From positions 1 through 64,000 of the forward strand of contig QWDQ01000088.1 in assembly GCA_003868215.1 (NCBI GenBank): a DNA stretch of 64,000 bases, written 5' to 3'. Under the pieces are notes generated by a model that was given only the letters and a program-made list of their open reading frames with translations, was not told the origin of the DNA and ran no database searches. Positions within the stretch are counted from its first letter, which is position 1. Every line of letters begins with the position of its first letter. The position numbers were made by a program, and so were the translations under genes. The DNA is from Pseudophaeomoniella oleicola. Taxonomy: Eukaryota > Ascomycota > Eurotiomycetes > Phaeomoniellales > Phaeomoniellaceae. This document shows, piece after piece, positions 36,801 to 47,656 of the stretch.

Positions 36801-36945
36801 TATCGACCCTAATCCTACGGACACTGCGACAACAGCATTGCCTACGATGACGAATGGCGTCACAGGCCTTGGATTGACAAGTAATGGCAGGGGTGGCGGC
36901 AACATCAACAGCAGTGGTGAGGGCGCAGGGCAATTGGGAAAATAG
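33814..36945 (+). CDS. Large Ser-rich, mostly disordered protein with C-terminal coiled coil, unrecognised
   Basis: A continuous 1,043-codon frame encodes a protein dominated by Ser, Pro, Arg, Thr and Asp with many S/T-P and R-x-x-S sites, so most of it is likely disordered and phosphorylated. The only ordered-looking segment is near the C terminus. There, NIQSLEQRIARLESENRKYL has heptad character and runs into LAMLLAWLNPEEVLD. That is a leucine-zipper-like helix of about 40 residues. A Gly/Asn-rich tail follows. The first ATG of the frame is 33814. The frame is open a little further upstream, so an upstream exon is possible. I recognise no domain; it may be a fungal scaffold or polarity protein, but that is a guess. 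Codon composition and length make it a real gene. Confidence 0.72.
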   Translation: MQVAAHCRSSELASCSRFPGRPLSPIDCVDHTPRPHESSYTKVKGVSRIHSGRGIRITKDITQKVDVVPKTVRLPLTSEKQGIGSTDEHRGKMKGPPEMIRPAEGPAIESTERKMVPSSSRDTQSPSTRRLRRPHSALLLSQAPAFEESPDFAAHYTVEEEDNRRRPLGRRRSMSEERSITSPQKLVPRDAKTPLGVSTNELILFLQSKRVSFEDEPLEKGPAAVPYTPITDHLCANPVGSLRAASNKISQFVHQNKPVGGLTAEGTANGQKKTKMATKFYSTKRSNSKLKRRPMESHDLTTNLDLVKRDGNVEGSADSNAAEKKDVRTGSLSSGDADDEHIPDEKRTENLEDWHHYVLRLDSADKFSEQVNAAMSGGLAESGKAEARHIPVAKHYIPDTTKTSNLRQDNGNASDFDPLELSPSHANGKAILGVSKAPRRKGQQSSEQIEDPQSQSNHGHLSSPPADDININNGHINSSDNQRNVTNGANCRAIQRIPPPPRTSSRSSSRTSNSTSRQIGLFPSIVSREGQASSSLKSKVSNEDLAGRRNPAGNLRVSAPDGPSTSTSTLSVIESQAIPSSPPLSMRSNESMTIENAQLATRPQTPLQYYSKTKAPTEPPMGPLPELPEGHDRDSAPSRSSYRSKRSPRRTKPLHSRDNSSLTSLSLSRAASPAVGYHTQDSPQQSTRSRSDSEHITALPQIESMSSSGMSAAQQVLQSPTSIGSLDSAVSSASQSRADRVRARKLRDTASVRARNENRALEKREARASATPEDSPISPHLDQFPSIPLASAHIHSTTISPVQSATKPPPLLRRISFPRTNSFTIRQTLSRSPIFVVAESDPQTSKFRTAYHSPTTTPTSPVFKADAPTTNPSEKMASTMHPPPVRPRHSDRTLRSKGSVTRNGTHTPPRSESSTSSDDEEASTSTTVLSSAKQIRSNSRNHENIQSLEQRIARLESENRKYLAMLLAWLNPEEVLDQEASIKRKFHALSVVRGTSIDPNPTDTATTALPTMTNGVTGLGLTSNGRGGGNINSSGEGAGQLGK

Positions 36946-37524
36946 TCGACTTGCTTCTTGACAAGATAATTTCATTGAGGAGAGGGTCATAGAAAAAACA
37001 GCGCGAGCAGTCAGCATATCAACAACGTATCAGCATTCCAAGGGTTTAAAAATACATTTCGCATTGTGGGCAGGAAGCTGGAATTCCCAACGTTAGATCT
37101 ACGATCAAGTCCCATTTTGGCAATGGGAAACGAAAGAACACGACAGAAAGAAACAGCAGGTCACAGCATGTGTTGCATGGTGTTTGGGTCCACGATATAC
37201 CCCCCTTTTCAAGCTCTTCCAGGCTTCAGTTTTCTAACTATTTTCTTGCTTGTTATGGCTTCCAATTGAGTTGCATGCAGCCTGCAGGTCTTCCAGATAA
37301 TTCAAATATTCTATCTTATCTACCATGTTTTCTTTTTTTTAATTTTTCAGTTCTCAAATGACACAATTCATGATGATGGTGGTGGTGGAAGACACACGCA
37401 CGTACGCACGCACGCATGTACATGAACCATCATATAAGTAGGTATCCATCTTGTCTAAAGTTGTCTCCTCCTCCTCCTCCTCCTCCTCCTCCTCCCACAT
37501 TTCCTACTACGTACGTATTCTTGA

Positions 37525-37576
<52 letters not shown>

Positions 37577-37964
37577 TTTTTTTTTTCACCCCCCCCCCCC
37601 CCCCCCCCCCGTCAGAAACTCGAAAGGTCTCTAGAGAGAGGCCTAAGGGAATGATTTGGTAGCAAAAGAAGAAGAAGGCTGGACTAATAAGGTTTAGGAG
37701 GAAGTAAGATAGATCGCTGGATGGATGGATGGGTATCATTATTGACTCTTGATAAGATGCGTGGGTGCGTTTGAGATCTGAAGATTCGTTATTTGTGTGT
37801 GTGTGTGTGTGTGTGTGAGTGTGAAATAAGGCTTATGTATATATGTATGTAGTTGAGTGAGAGAGAGAGAGAGGTAAGAAGAAGAGAAGTAACAAAGTAA
37901 GAAGAGACAGACAGACACGCCAAGCCAAACAAATTGATCTTCATTCCGAAATATTTCGACAAAA
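36946..37964. other. Convergent intergenic region rich in simple repeats
   Basis: This is the meeting point of two convergent 3' ends. It contains a (TCC)n run at 37465-37495, the poly-C/poly-T/poly-C block at 37527-37610, GGAT repeats near 37720, and a (TG)n run at 37794-37817 followed by (GA)n to 37872. No gene is seen; frames through the poly-C block encode only Pro or Gly runs. Confidence 0.6.
37527..37610. repeat. Poly-C block: C50, T10, CA, C22
   Basis: An uninterrupted run of 50 C is followed by 10 T, the dinucleotide CA and 22 C. It lies between convergent genes. The complementary strand is a G tract with quadruplex potential. Exact lengths in such runs are unreliable in most sequencing. 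Confidence 0.9.
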
Positions 37965-38897
37965 TCACATCTCCTTCTCCCCCGGTAACCTCGCCTCGGC
38001 GATCTCCTTCAGACTCACGCCGCGGTACTCCTGCGCATCCAACCAGCCGATGTAAGCGCGATCGCCGAAGCCGCCGACCCAATAGGCCTCCTCGACGACG
38101 AGACGGACCCAGCGCCCGCTGTGGGCGGCGCCGGGGGAGTTGGGTAGCCACCAGGACGCGTCGGGGTGTTTGGCGAGGAAGCAGGCGGGGATGCGGGATA
38201 CGATGAGCGAGTGGTGGGAGATGGGTTCGAGGTGGCCGATGAGGGTGAGGCGGGGGAGAGAGGCGGGGGAGAAGAGGCCGAGGTCGAATGGGGAGGAAGA
38301 GGAGGCGGAGGTGGTGGTCTTGAGTGGGTCTGGGTTGGTAGAGGGGACCTCGAAGGAGGAGGAGGATGATGATGATGATGATGATGGCGACGACGATGAG
38401 TGAAGGCGGAGGTCTCGGTACTGTGTCCACCAGTCCAGACTTAAGCTGATGTTTCGAATTCGACCTTCCCCGTCCGCCTCAGGAGCCGCGTTTTTGAATG
38501 TGGTAGCGAGGTTGAGTGCTATGATGGTGGGGTCACCGAACGCCTCACAATCGGCGACGTAATCGATCAATCCCACCGGAGTGTTGGCAACCGTGCTAGG
38601 CGGTGACGCCGCGGAAGAAGTGTCCGGCGGGAATATTGTCGAGAGCACTCCCGTCGTGGACATGGTGAGCAGACGGCGGGCCAGCACGGTAGATTCGTAT
38701 CTCGTAGGGATCTGCAGCCTGGACTCTGCCGATGCAGCTACGGCACTGGCATCGTCAACGGGTTGGATGCGGACGGTTTCGGCAGACGAGGAGAATGGCG
38801 ACTGATCCAGCGAGGACTGGGGGATCACGAAAGATGCTGCGAGAGGCAGCAGTCCCGCGAGAACCGGTGCAAGATGGTATAGAGATGGGACATGCAT
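37965..38897 (-). CDS. Secreted CREG-like protein (FMN-binding split-barrel fold)
   Basis: A single-exon gene of 310 residues. MHVPSLYHLAPVLAGLLPLA is a good signal peptide, so the protein likely enters the secretory pathway. The body matches my recollection of the CREG / pyridoxamine-5'-phosphate-oxidase-like family. Signs are ARRLLTMSTTGVLSTIFP, then PVGLIDYVADCE, GDPTIIALNLATTFKNA, NISLSLDWW, and near the end SGRWVRLVVEEAYWVGGFGD with RAYIGWLDAQEY. CREG proteins keep the fold but usually lack flavin-dependent catalysis. A Ser-rich insert (residues about 180-195, encoded by a TCA/TCC microsatellite at 38361-38400) sits between the two halves of the domain. The start is the first ATG; the frame upstream of it lacks another. 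No neighbour suggests a pathway. Confidence 0.8.
   Translation of the reverse strand: MHVPSLYHLAPVLAGLLPLAASFVIPQSSLDQSPFSSSAETVRIQPVDDASAVAASAESRLQIPTRYESTVLARRLLTMSTTGVLSTIFPPDTSSAASPPSTVANTPVGLIDYVADCEAFGDPTIIALNLATTFKNAAPEADGEGRIRNISLSLDWWTQYRDLRLHSSSSPSSSSSSSSSSFEVPSTNPDPLKTTTSASSSSPFDLGLFSPASLPRLTLIGHLEPISHHSLIVSRIPACFLAKHPDASWWLPNSPGAAHSGRWVRLVVEEAYWVGGFGDRAYIGWLDAQEYRGVSLKEIAEARLPGEKEM
38361..38400. repeat. Trinucleotide microsatellite inside the CREG-like gene
   Basis: A (GAT)n/(GGA)n run on the plus strand encodes poly-Ser on the minus strand. It keeps the reading frame, as expected for a coding trinucleotide repeat, and may vary in length between strains. Confidence 0.75.
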
Positions 38898-40114
38898 GAT
38901 GGCAACCGGCAATGATTATTTGGGCGGTTTCGGGATTCCAACAACCAAGAAAGAACTGCCTGGGAAGACGCAGAATCACAAGGGAATCGTTATCTAAGTA
39001 GCAGGATTTGACGGGTCAGATAAGACACTATAAAATGTATATCTTTCCAAACCACAAGAGCTCGCTGTTGATGTTTGTCGTTACAGCATCCGAACATCCT
39101 CTTAGAGACATGTCACATGAACGAACGGCATGATGTCGATCAGATAGCCGATATCGTCGTTCCTAAATTTCTTGGCACACATACCAGGGCATGAGACTGA
39201 GCCGGAACATCGACTGCGTCGTCGAGTCATTTTAATGATATTTAGACGAGAGTACAATGATACCAAACTTCAAGAAAGGCACGGTAGGAATATTGTAGTG
39301 GTAATGTGCTAGCATATCTGCATTTAAAACATAGCAAGCCTTTTCAACAATATCAGAAAGAATTGTAGTATCGGCGTGTCAGCGATGCTCACTCTGTGAT
39401 AGGGGGTCCTTCTTAATAACCCACGCCTAAGCCAGCCAGGTCCGTAAGCAAGTCGACATGGCATAGTAATAATTTATGGTACTCCTGCGTTGTCTCAAGT
39501 ATGTCAACAATCTGCAACTCACTGTATGATGCCATGCATCTGTCTAGGTAGTCTGGTCGACGAGGATACGGTCACGAGCATGACGACCCGTTCGGGGCCT
39601 AACCCTAGTGCACATGTCAGCCTATCTCTTGGTTCCACGAGTGGGTTTCACGCTATAGTCGTCCATATTCCTGCGATCCTTGGGTTTGATAGGACGCTTC
39701 GGAATATCGTCAAGTGCATCGCGGTCGCAGATGCCTCCCGCCAGGATAGGGTTTACTGTGCCAGCGAGCTGAAGAATGAGACCCTCATGCTGTAACTGCG
39801 TGAGCATTTTCTACGATACTGCGAAGCGACCGAAAATCTGGTGGCCGCCTTTAAATTTTATGGAGCTCGCGGGAGAGGCACTTCGACGGCTCGTTCGAAG
39901 GTCGAGGATCTAAAAACAATAATATGGAATTGACGAGGCAGGACGAAGCTAGATACTAGGTTAGAGGCTTCAACTCCAGGAAATGCAGGATCACACGGGT
40001 GATAAAGGATATCTATCCGGTTCCGTTTCAGCCAGGCCTCTTGTTCGTACAATCCTTCCCATTACATCACCTTTTCGTCGGAACGCCGACCCTAGAAGAG
40101 GGTAGAGATGCTGT
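38898..40114. other. Intergenic, no gene seen
   Basis: About 1.2 kb between the CREG-like gene (promoter side) and the cyclin 3' end. Frames are under 105 codons, with no domain signature. No repeat stands out. Confidence 0.45.
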
Positions 40115-42504
40115 TCAACGAATCGGCCTAACAAGGTCCTTTCGGAGCATGTGAGTCGCTAGATCTGATGCAGTGGCCATATATCCACAGTGTCTTTTTT
40201 GACCGTGGCTTCCTTTGACAGGAGACACCGTCTTCGAAACGCCAAAAGTTAAAGTGGGCGACTGAATTGTCATCTCCTGTGGAGAGGAGACTAGCTTTTG
40301 AACCGTCCTATCCGGTATCGAAGCTTCCATACGAAGTTGAGAGCGTACTTGATCCTGAAGTGGGTCTGCAAGCTTGGAGTGGCTTCGTTTGTGGCAGCTT
40401 TGAGAGATGCTGCTATTCCCCTTGTGAGAACCGTGAAACGTAACATGTGGTGGTGGAACTGGAGTTGCATCACCTAGGCTGTTGAGATAGGCAGCGTTCG
40501 GAGTATTATCCCGTGATGATTGGCGCGAACCAGCTGGAGAAGGCCTCTCCTGAAGGAACTCTTTGCCATCGCAGCGTCTCTGATGCTGGATGTGCTGCTG
40601 CGCCGAGGTCATGGCCATTGGACGTAGCTTACACAAGGCTGCAGCGACTTCTAGTTCCTGAAGGCGGAAGTCCTTATTCAAGTTTGCAGTATTCACAGTC
40701 GTACTGTCAACTTCAGAGGCAGTTCCTGTTGTATCACCAACGAATTCTGGGGAGCTGGAGAGTACACCCAGTGCCGTTGTACTAGACGAGTACCTAGGCT
40801 CCAGAATTTGCTTGAACAAAGCAGCGTCGTTTCGACTCTCACATACACCAGCTGCCCGTTGCACAGCGAGACGGTCAAGCTTCGGCGGCAGCGAAGAAAC
40901 CGAGACCGAGGATGCCATCGACGAGACAGAGGAAGACCTTGATGCCCGAGAGTACACCGTAGGTGCCTCTGATATCACGGACTCGGATGGAGAAGAAGTT
41001 ATAGTTGTTGACCGCGAGAGGCAAGAACGCGCCTTTTCCTCAGGGCGTGGAAGTAGACAAGCCTGTGGTGGCGGACAAACGTCGAGTGTGGCACGCAGCA
41101 AGCAGTTATTGCGGGTTTGAGCCATAGCTGCAGACATCGCAGGTGTTCCATAAGCACCCGAGAAATTTCCAAAGTGATTCGATTGAGGTGTTGATTGTGG
41201 AGTGGGCAGGTTGCGAATCCGAGGCAACGGCGGCTGCGTTGCGACGGCTGGGGTAGGTGCCGATAGCGGTCTAACTGAATCGGAAGGACTTTCCGAAGAC
41301 GCTGTACCACTGCCGTAGATGCCCTGGAATTGTTCAAGCCCCTGCTTTTCGGAAGGATTATCTCCAAATGAGAAGTTGGCACTCAGCGGCAAATTCCCCA
41401 AGGAGCAGGTTTTGGGTAATCCAGCCAGTCCCTCAAAATCCTCCGATAAGTTAATATCAAGCTTGCTCAACACGACCGGCCAACCAATGCGCTGGGCAAT
41501 GATGTCCGAATTTGGACCGATCGGACGGCTGAGAGTCAGGACAATCCTGCTCCATCGTTGAAATTTCTCCTGAGGGATGTGTAAGTTCCAGCCGATCACC
41601 TTACAGTAGTTCAGTTCGTTGACGTGAATCTCCTGGGTTCGTAGACCGGAAATTTTGCTCCACGCTCGTGTAGAATAATTTCGATCCTGAAGATACTTTG
41701 ACGCCAAGATCAGTGCAGTTAGGAACATCCTCCGGCCGCATTGCATAGACCTGAATTCCTCTCCGTTTCTCGGCTGCTCCGTGCAGAAGTTGGTCTTCGG
41801 AACCAAATCTTTGATAAGAACTAGATAGAATAGTGCAACTTGCAACGTCGAATAGCTGGTGCGTGAGCGACGTAGCGTTTCCGTAATGAACGTACGTAAC
41901 GGAAGGACTCCACGGCCGAAAAAGCAGGTATCAGTCCGAGGGGTACATGCCGCAAGCGGCCATATGGCCTCAACCAACTGCGCAGCGAACCCTGGATCAC
42001 GTCAGTCCAATAAGATACACGCGATTGAAACTCCGTCAACTCACCAACTAATATAGCGACGAAGCAATCCTTCCTCTCACTCTGACGGGTCAGAGTAGGA
42101 GGGGGCCTTGCTTCGCCATTGCTTCCCGAGATTTGAGAGCTCCGCCGGGGGTTCTGCCTCTGTTCGATCGGAATTGTTTTGCTGCATGGGCCATCATTGA
42201 CGGTATCCAACCAGCTTGGCACGGTCGCTCCAACTTGGCTCTTATCTAGTTGAGCAATAGTAGTTCCAAACGTGTGTTCGGAAATGCATCCGGTTACAGC
42301 TGTGCCGACCTCGCACGGTGCTGAAGATGCCGAAGAAAGCGAGGACACCGAATCCTGAGAGGAATTGTCGTCGCTGGAGGTATCTGAATTCGTGGACTGA
42401 CTATCCGAGAACTCTTCACTAGTAACCCCTTCTACATGATGTCTTGTCTGGTAGTATTTCTGACCCTGGTAGTCAACGTTCACGTTACCGCGAACCGGAA
42501 CCAT
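40115..42504 (-). CDS. Pho85-type (PCL/PHO80 family) cyclin
   Basis: Two exons on the minus strand (42504-42045 and 41991-40115) joined across a 53-bp GTGAG..CAG intron; 778 residues. The splice makes DCFVAILVGFAAQLVEAIW, running into the cyclin box at about 178-320. There, LRTFITETLRRSRTSYSTLQ, the CGRRMFLTALILASKYLQDR helix and the LNELNYCKVIGWNLHIP-like segment are typical of PCL cyclins (closest in memory to Pcl5 / fission yeast Pas1). Such cyclins activate the Pho85 kinase in phosphate, amino-acid and G1 control. The N terminus (about 150 residues) is Ser/Asp rich, and the C-terminal 450 residues are Ser/Thr/Pro rich with many possible phosphosites. This makes the protein much longer than yeast Pcl5. 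The exact subfamily is not certain. Confidence 0.87.
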
Positions 42505-45500
42505 GTTCGTCTAGATACGAAGATCTGACGACACGAGCCAGATACAACCTAAGATATCAGTGTGAGGGTACTAGCATGCGCCCTCTGAAGTAGTGGGGGG
42601 GAATATTTTTCTGTTTAAATTTGTTTTTTTTTCTTTCCGGAGTTTTCTGTTGAATATATGTGCAGATGTTTGTTATGAAATGTGACGCAATAAAGATCGG
42701 TTTGAGACTGCAATGTATCAGCAAAATAAGGCACCCGGGGGGATGGCAAGCGCGATACTGACATTACTTCTTGAAAGCAACCACCTACCGCAAATCCGTC
42801 GTGAGTCAAAGCAGAGACCGAAGTTACCACCACCAGTACTAAACTCTAGCAAAACAGCTGTCTTCGTCTGTGGATCGCCTTTGTATACGATCAACGACTC
42901 GACTGTCCTGACAGAGAAGACTCGAGGCTAACACTGGTCTAGGATACTACCGCAACCGAATGAAACGGAGGTAGCAATACCAGATTGACTTTGACGACGG
43001 ACTTTGCTGTGCAGGTGGTTGATGAAAAGTTTCGTGTACTGTATTTCATGTTGTGGATGTGTAATTAAGTCCTCGAACGAGGATAAGATGACTCGGGAAG
43101 AGTGGCAACAACTGTTGACACTCGCTGAGTCGGCGCGGTGCGAAAGACTGACTGTTCAAGAATGAAAAAAAAAAATATGGTGAGGCTTTGCAAATGATGA
43201 GCTTATGCAAGTAGAGTGGTGATTCGAGACTGCGAAGGACGACGTAAATATACGAGACCCAAGCGCGGTGAGGGCGATAGAGATGGTATTTGCGCCGGCA
43301 CACAAGCGCTATTAGAGGACAGGCTGCAAAGAGAAAGGTGGCAAGAAGAAGAGGCACAGGTATGACTGCAACGTATTAAATGATTCCATCGTCAGTGTCA
43401 TATTCGACTCATCGGAGGCGGGCCAGGCTTTTGAGGCACCGCTTGTCATGCTCACCGGAAGTTGAGAGTCAGGTTGGACTATTCGAGACCCAACGTAACG
43501 GGGGTATCTCTAACCAAAGAACACCGGGGAGGAGATGCGAATAATATACAATAAAGTCGATTGTCTTGAATGTTTCGTTGTCTTCAGTGTGAGCACGAGC
43601 TCAAATCATGATTTGGGACCATTTCATCTTGATGGCGATGGGGGGGAGGGAAGAGACAGGATCAGATCGCATGTGCGGATGAGGCCGATTATATCGGGGG
43701 CGGTTATGGTTTATGCCTATGACTCTGCTTTCTCTGCCTTGGGGGGGTCTCGGGCGTAGTAGAAGGTGGGAAATGGGATTTTGGTGGAGTGGAGTGGCGG
43801 ATGAGGAGTCATAGGCCTAAGTTACCGTTCATTCATTCATTGATTGATTCACTCCTCCATTCACATTACCTTCCCTTACTGTCCCTAACCTCTTTTTTCT
43901 CTTTCCTTTGCCTCTTCCTTTGCGTTTGTTCTGTCACCCACAGACACGACGTTCGATGCCTAGTACCTACATACCTACCCTAGAACAGTCTAATCATCTG
44001 GAAGAAATGACCAATATCTTCACTCGATTCCTTCCACCAAACTCTTACAATACTCTGCTGTGATAATCAAATAATTACTGATTCAGAACAATCTAATATG
44101 TTCTACTACGTAGTAATGATAATCTGCCTACATACTAGGTACGTAAGATACCTGGGACATACCAGCCCCGTTAACAGCGGTGTTAATTAGTGGTAGGTTA
44201 CCTGGTCATTGCTCCGTGAATCTACTCCGTACTATGTATAACCTAACCTGTCTGATTCTGCGGCCTCCGCAACGCCACTGAAATCAACCAACCCAGTCAT
44301 TACTGATTAATTATTACGCTTCCTTGTTTTGGGCGCAATCAGGGCCACTGGATAAATCGGCTTTTTTCTCGTGCAATCAACATCAGAAGTACGGGTTAGG
44401 ACGATACTTTACACTGTCAACTACCCTCGACAACCATCAAAAGAAAGAAAGAAAGAAAGATGTATGCCTTGCGCTGCGAGATTGGCACTTCCTGAATAAC
44501 ATACAGCAGGTGCAGACAACAAATCAGCAAAATATAAGATCCTCTCTCTTCTTTCGCCAATCATTATGGACGTATTGTCATGCCGTCTCAATCAAGTATT
44601 ATAGGTAAGTGCCATCGGGAGGAACATTGCCCAACTACCAAAGAATGCCTTAGGATGTATACTTTCCGTCTGTTACCGGTTTCATAGGCTGAAGTGTGCT
44701 CAAACGTACTCCTCGGAGCGTTGTTTGCCTAAGCCTACCCAACAAGCCAACAACAGAATTATTATTGAAATCCGACCAGTCTCACACTTCTTGCCGGGAC
44801 GTTCTGCCGCAGTTGATGAGATCTATGTTGACTGTCACGCTATTCTCTGGTGCAACATTTTTTGGTGCAGCTTCTTTCATCGAGGTCTCATCAAACTGTC
44901 CAGCGTCCATAGCCATCGACTAGAAGTCTCTACCGCAACTCATGACCTCGTCGAAGCTGGAGATAATCTGCCGCATTACTTGAGGCAGCAAGTGAGAGGT
45001 ACACAAGCCATCTTCGCTGCTTCGGTCAACGGTTTTCCTAGGTCGGCATTTGTATATGGAAGGTCTCGAGCTATTTACGATTTGACTGTTGCCGAATCAC
45101 TCTGTGCTGGCATATTTCGTCGCACCTTCACTATCTATCTAGCGCATCTTGATCAATCGCCGATAGCCTCATTGAAATGAGATTTGAGGCCCAGCGCAGA
45201 CTACAGGGGTCGCAGTAGGCATTCTTAAGGACGCCAATGGAAGGATTACTGGCAACGATATACGAGAGCTGATTCGTCTGACGTCTTGTAGTGTTTTTAG
45301 TGGCTAAGGATGCTTTTTGTTCGAAGCGATGGTCATCCTGCCTCGCTGTAGATACCAAACGAGATGTGATGCTTAGAAAAAGGTGGTGTGAGCGAGGTCG
45401 GCCGAATCATCCGCGCTATCCCTATTTTAGTTTTCTTGCCATACTTCGATGACTCAACTCGTCGCCACAAATCAGGCTGCTCTCCTGTTCTCTTTGTTCG

Positions 45501-47656
45501 CTCCTGTATTATCAAGGCGCACCGGAGGCACAGTCCAACTACAAGAATCGGATTCGAAATGTAATATCGTTTAATCAGATTTCTTACTAAGGTTGGTTCA
45601 TGTACCGGATCTACATACCCAAATCCAAGGGCAATCAATGGTGAGCCTTCCACCAGGTAGGCAGCAATACTACTAAGCACGTTATGCCCCAGTTCTCCTT
45701 GTGTTGGTTCGTGTAACCCTATTACTACGTACTTTACAGGTAGCCAAGATCTGCTTGATCACCTCATTCAAAAACGATGGCCCAGCAATCACCTAATTCT
45801 CATGTCACCTGCCCATCATCCATTTAACACGTCCGCTGACAGGCCAACACTCGACTCCTGTATGTCTAGGAGCAATTGCCCCAGAAGCTTTTCAATGGCT
45901 CCTCTGTGGATATCGTGAGATCCCTCTGGAGTCTACCATGAGAGTAGCAAGGTCATCACGAGCTTTGGCGGATTTATATTCTACCCGTCTGATCATTGCT
46001 CAAGTTACTGTGGTATCGGTGCCCATTATGGGGCCGCTCTTTCTTGTCGTTGGACTCTTGGAAATGCTCCGAATGTGTACAGTATAACCGCCAACAGGAT
46101 CATTCAGGTTATACGCCTCTCGAATCCTAAATGCTATCCCTCGCTGTACTCTCCGAATGTATTCTCCGAGGAAGTCACCACACAATCACGAGACGCGATA
46201 CACGAGTGCTTAACCGACGATAGATCTCCCGCCCACCGATCGTCGGGACGTTCCGCCTTGCGGGGAGTATGTTGCATTCGTTCCTGGGAGAAACCTGGTA
46301 CGATCCCTGGGACACCCGGTATCAAGGTATAGACCTGGCCTATTCGAATCGTACGCTGCGGATTATCGCTAGATGATCCCATTCACTGTGACAGGGTGCG
46401 GTCTTCAAAGCCGTTAGGGATCCATCGGTTCAGATGACTGATGCTGTCCAGTGCGACTATGTATGTATATTTTCTTCAAAATATCATTTGCCCCTTAGCT
46501 GGCCGTACGTCGCGCAAGTCACCGGTGTGTAAGCGAATAAAATCGTTTCAAAATGGACTAACTCACACTCTTACTGGTCTCGGCTCTGCCAGATGCTGAC
46601 GTCTATGGATCTGGATGGCTTGTGATCATGGCCTATGGACAGCTTGCAAGGCAAGTCGCATAGTGTAACACGATAACTACTTAGTCGTTCACCCTTCTGA
46701 CGGCTCGGCTCAGAGTAAGTCCCGGAGTCGCCAGGTCACATGCACATCCGGGTTCCCCTATCAAACCAAATACTACAGGGGGGAAAGGAATGTTTGGAGA
46801 GCAGGCTGCGATTAGGGATAGGAATTGTGACCTTCAAGACACATTTCGAAGGACGCAAAAAGGTCACTCTAGTCCCGTCTGTCGTGGCTTCTAGTACTAC
46901 GAACATTCTCATGAGGGATCTTGATCCAGTATCCGGGCGGTTCAGAATGACGGCTTTGCTCATCTAGTTTAAGCGTCACTTAAGCTGGGAACCTGTCTGT
47001 AACCCGTCAAGAGCTTTATGCTCTGACCGCTAGGATACCAGAGACATCTGGAAGAAGGCACTAGTCATGGTGTTCGATACTATTGCAAGTATGCTGGTTA
47101 CGCTGGATAGAAGGACGAATACAAAAGTCGGTGAATTCATATGTCCATATATGAAGAACAACTGATGGGGATATAATTAATTATAATTATATCGATGAAG
47201 GCTGATGGTGTTTTTGATTAATACGTGTCAATAAATGTTCCGACAACAGATCGGTCTAAACCCATTAACGTTAGATCGATCTATACCAGCCATGGTACTA
47301 CTACGACGTAGTACGTAGTATTAAATAAATATTGTACGCGAAATCAACGACATCATCCCTGATCTTCTTCGAAAAGTCTGTCCGCTTGTCTTCCCTTCAT
47401 CCAAGAGATGGGAGATATAATGCAACGAATGCCATTGTCCTTGGTAGGTACTGACTTGCATGTTGTTTCATTGCAGTCTTTGTAGACAGTTCGAGGGTCT
47501 GTTATATAGAACAATCAGTACCCTACGAGTCTGTCCGGGCCTTCCTTCATAACGGCATTGGATATCGTTCCCATCCAAGTCACCAAGACTTTTTCGATAT
47601 ATCTAGGTACTTCAACATCTCAAGATAGGAGCGCCAGATGGTATCGCGGCCTTGCT
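42505..47656. other. 5.1-kb region without a firm gene
   Basis: No gene is supported. It contains a perfect TACTACGTAGTA palindrome at 44104-44115, related copies near 45723 and 47297-47320, a (GAAA)n run at 44441-44460 and ATTC repeats near 43830. Frames with some protein-like character occur on the plus strand at 44725-45180 and on the minus strand at 45333-45680, 46000-46382 and 46736-46963. None has a recognised domain and they do not chain into one model. The left part is probably the promoter and leader of the cyclin gene. Confidence 0.4.

Noticed and set aside
37416-37739. Open frames through the poly-C block encoding Pro or Gly runs on both strands
   Set aside because: They exist only because homopolymers contain no stop codons; no flanking sequence looks coding.
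37789-38430. A 213-codon minus-strand frame overlapping the CREG-like gene
   Set aside because: It is Arg/Pro/His-rich out-of-frame translation of the GC-rich CREG coding sequence, which has the conserved family motifs in the other frame.
39880-39910. A GTTCGAA-like sequence considered as a tRNA B box
   Set aside because: No A box or cloverleaf could be drawn around it.
42505-47656. Mobile element in the 5-kb gap
   Set aside because: No transposase, reverse transcriptase, terminal repeats or target duplication could be seen.
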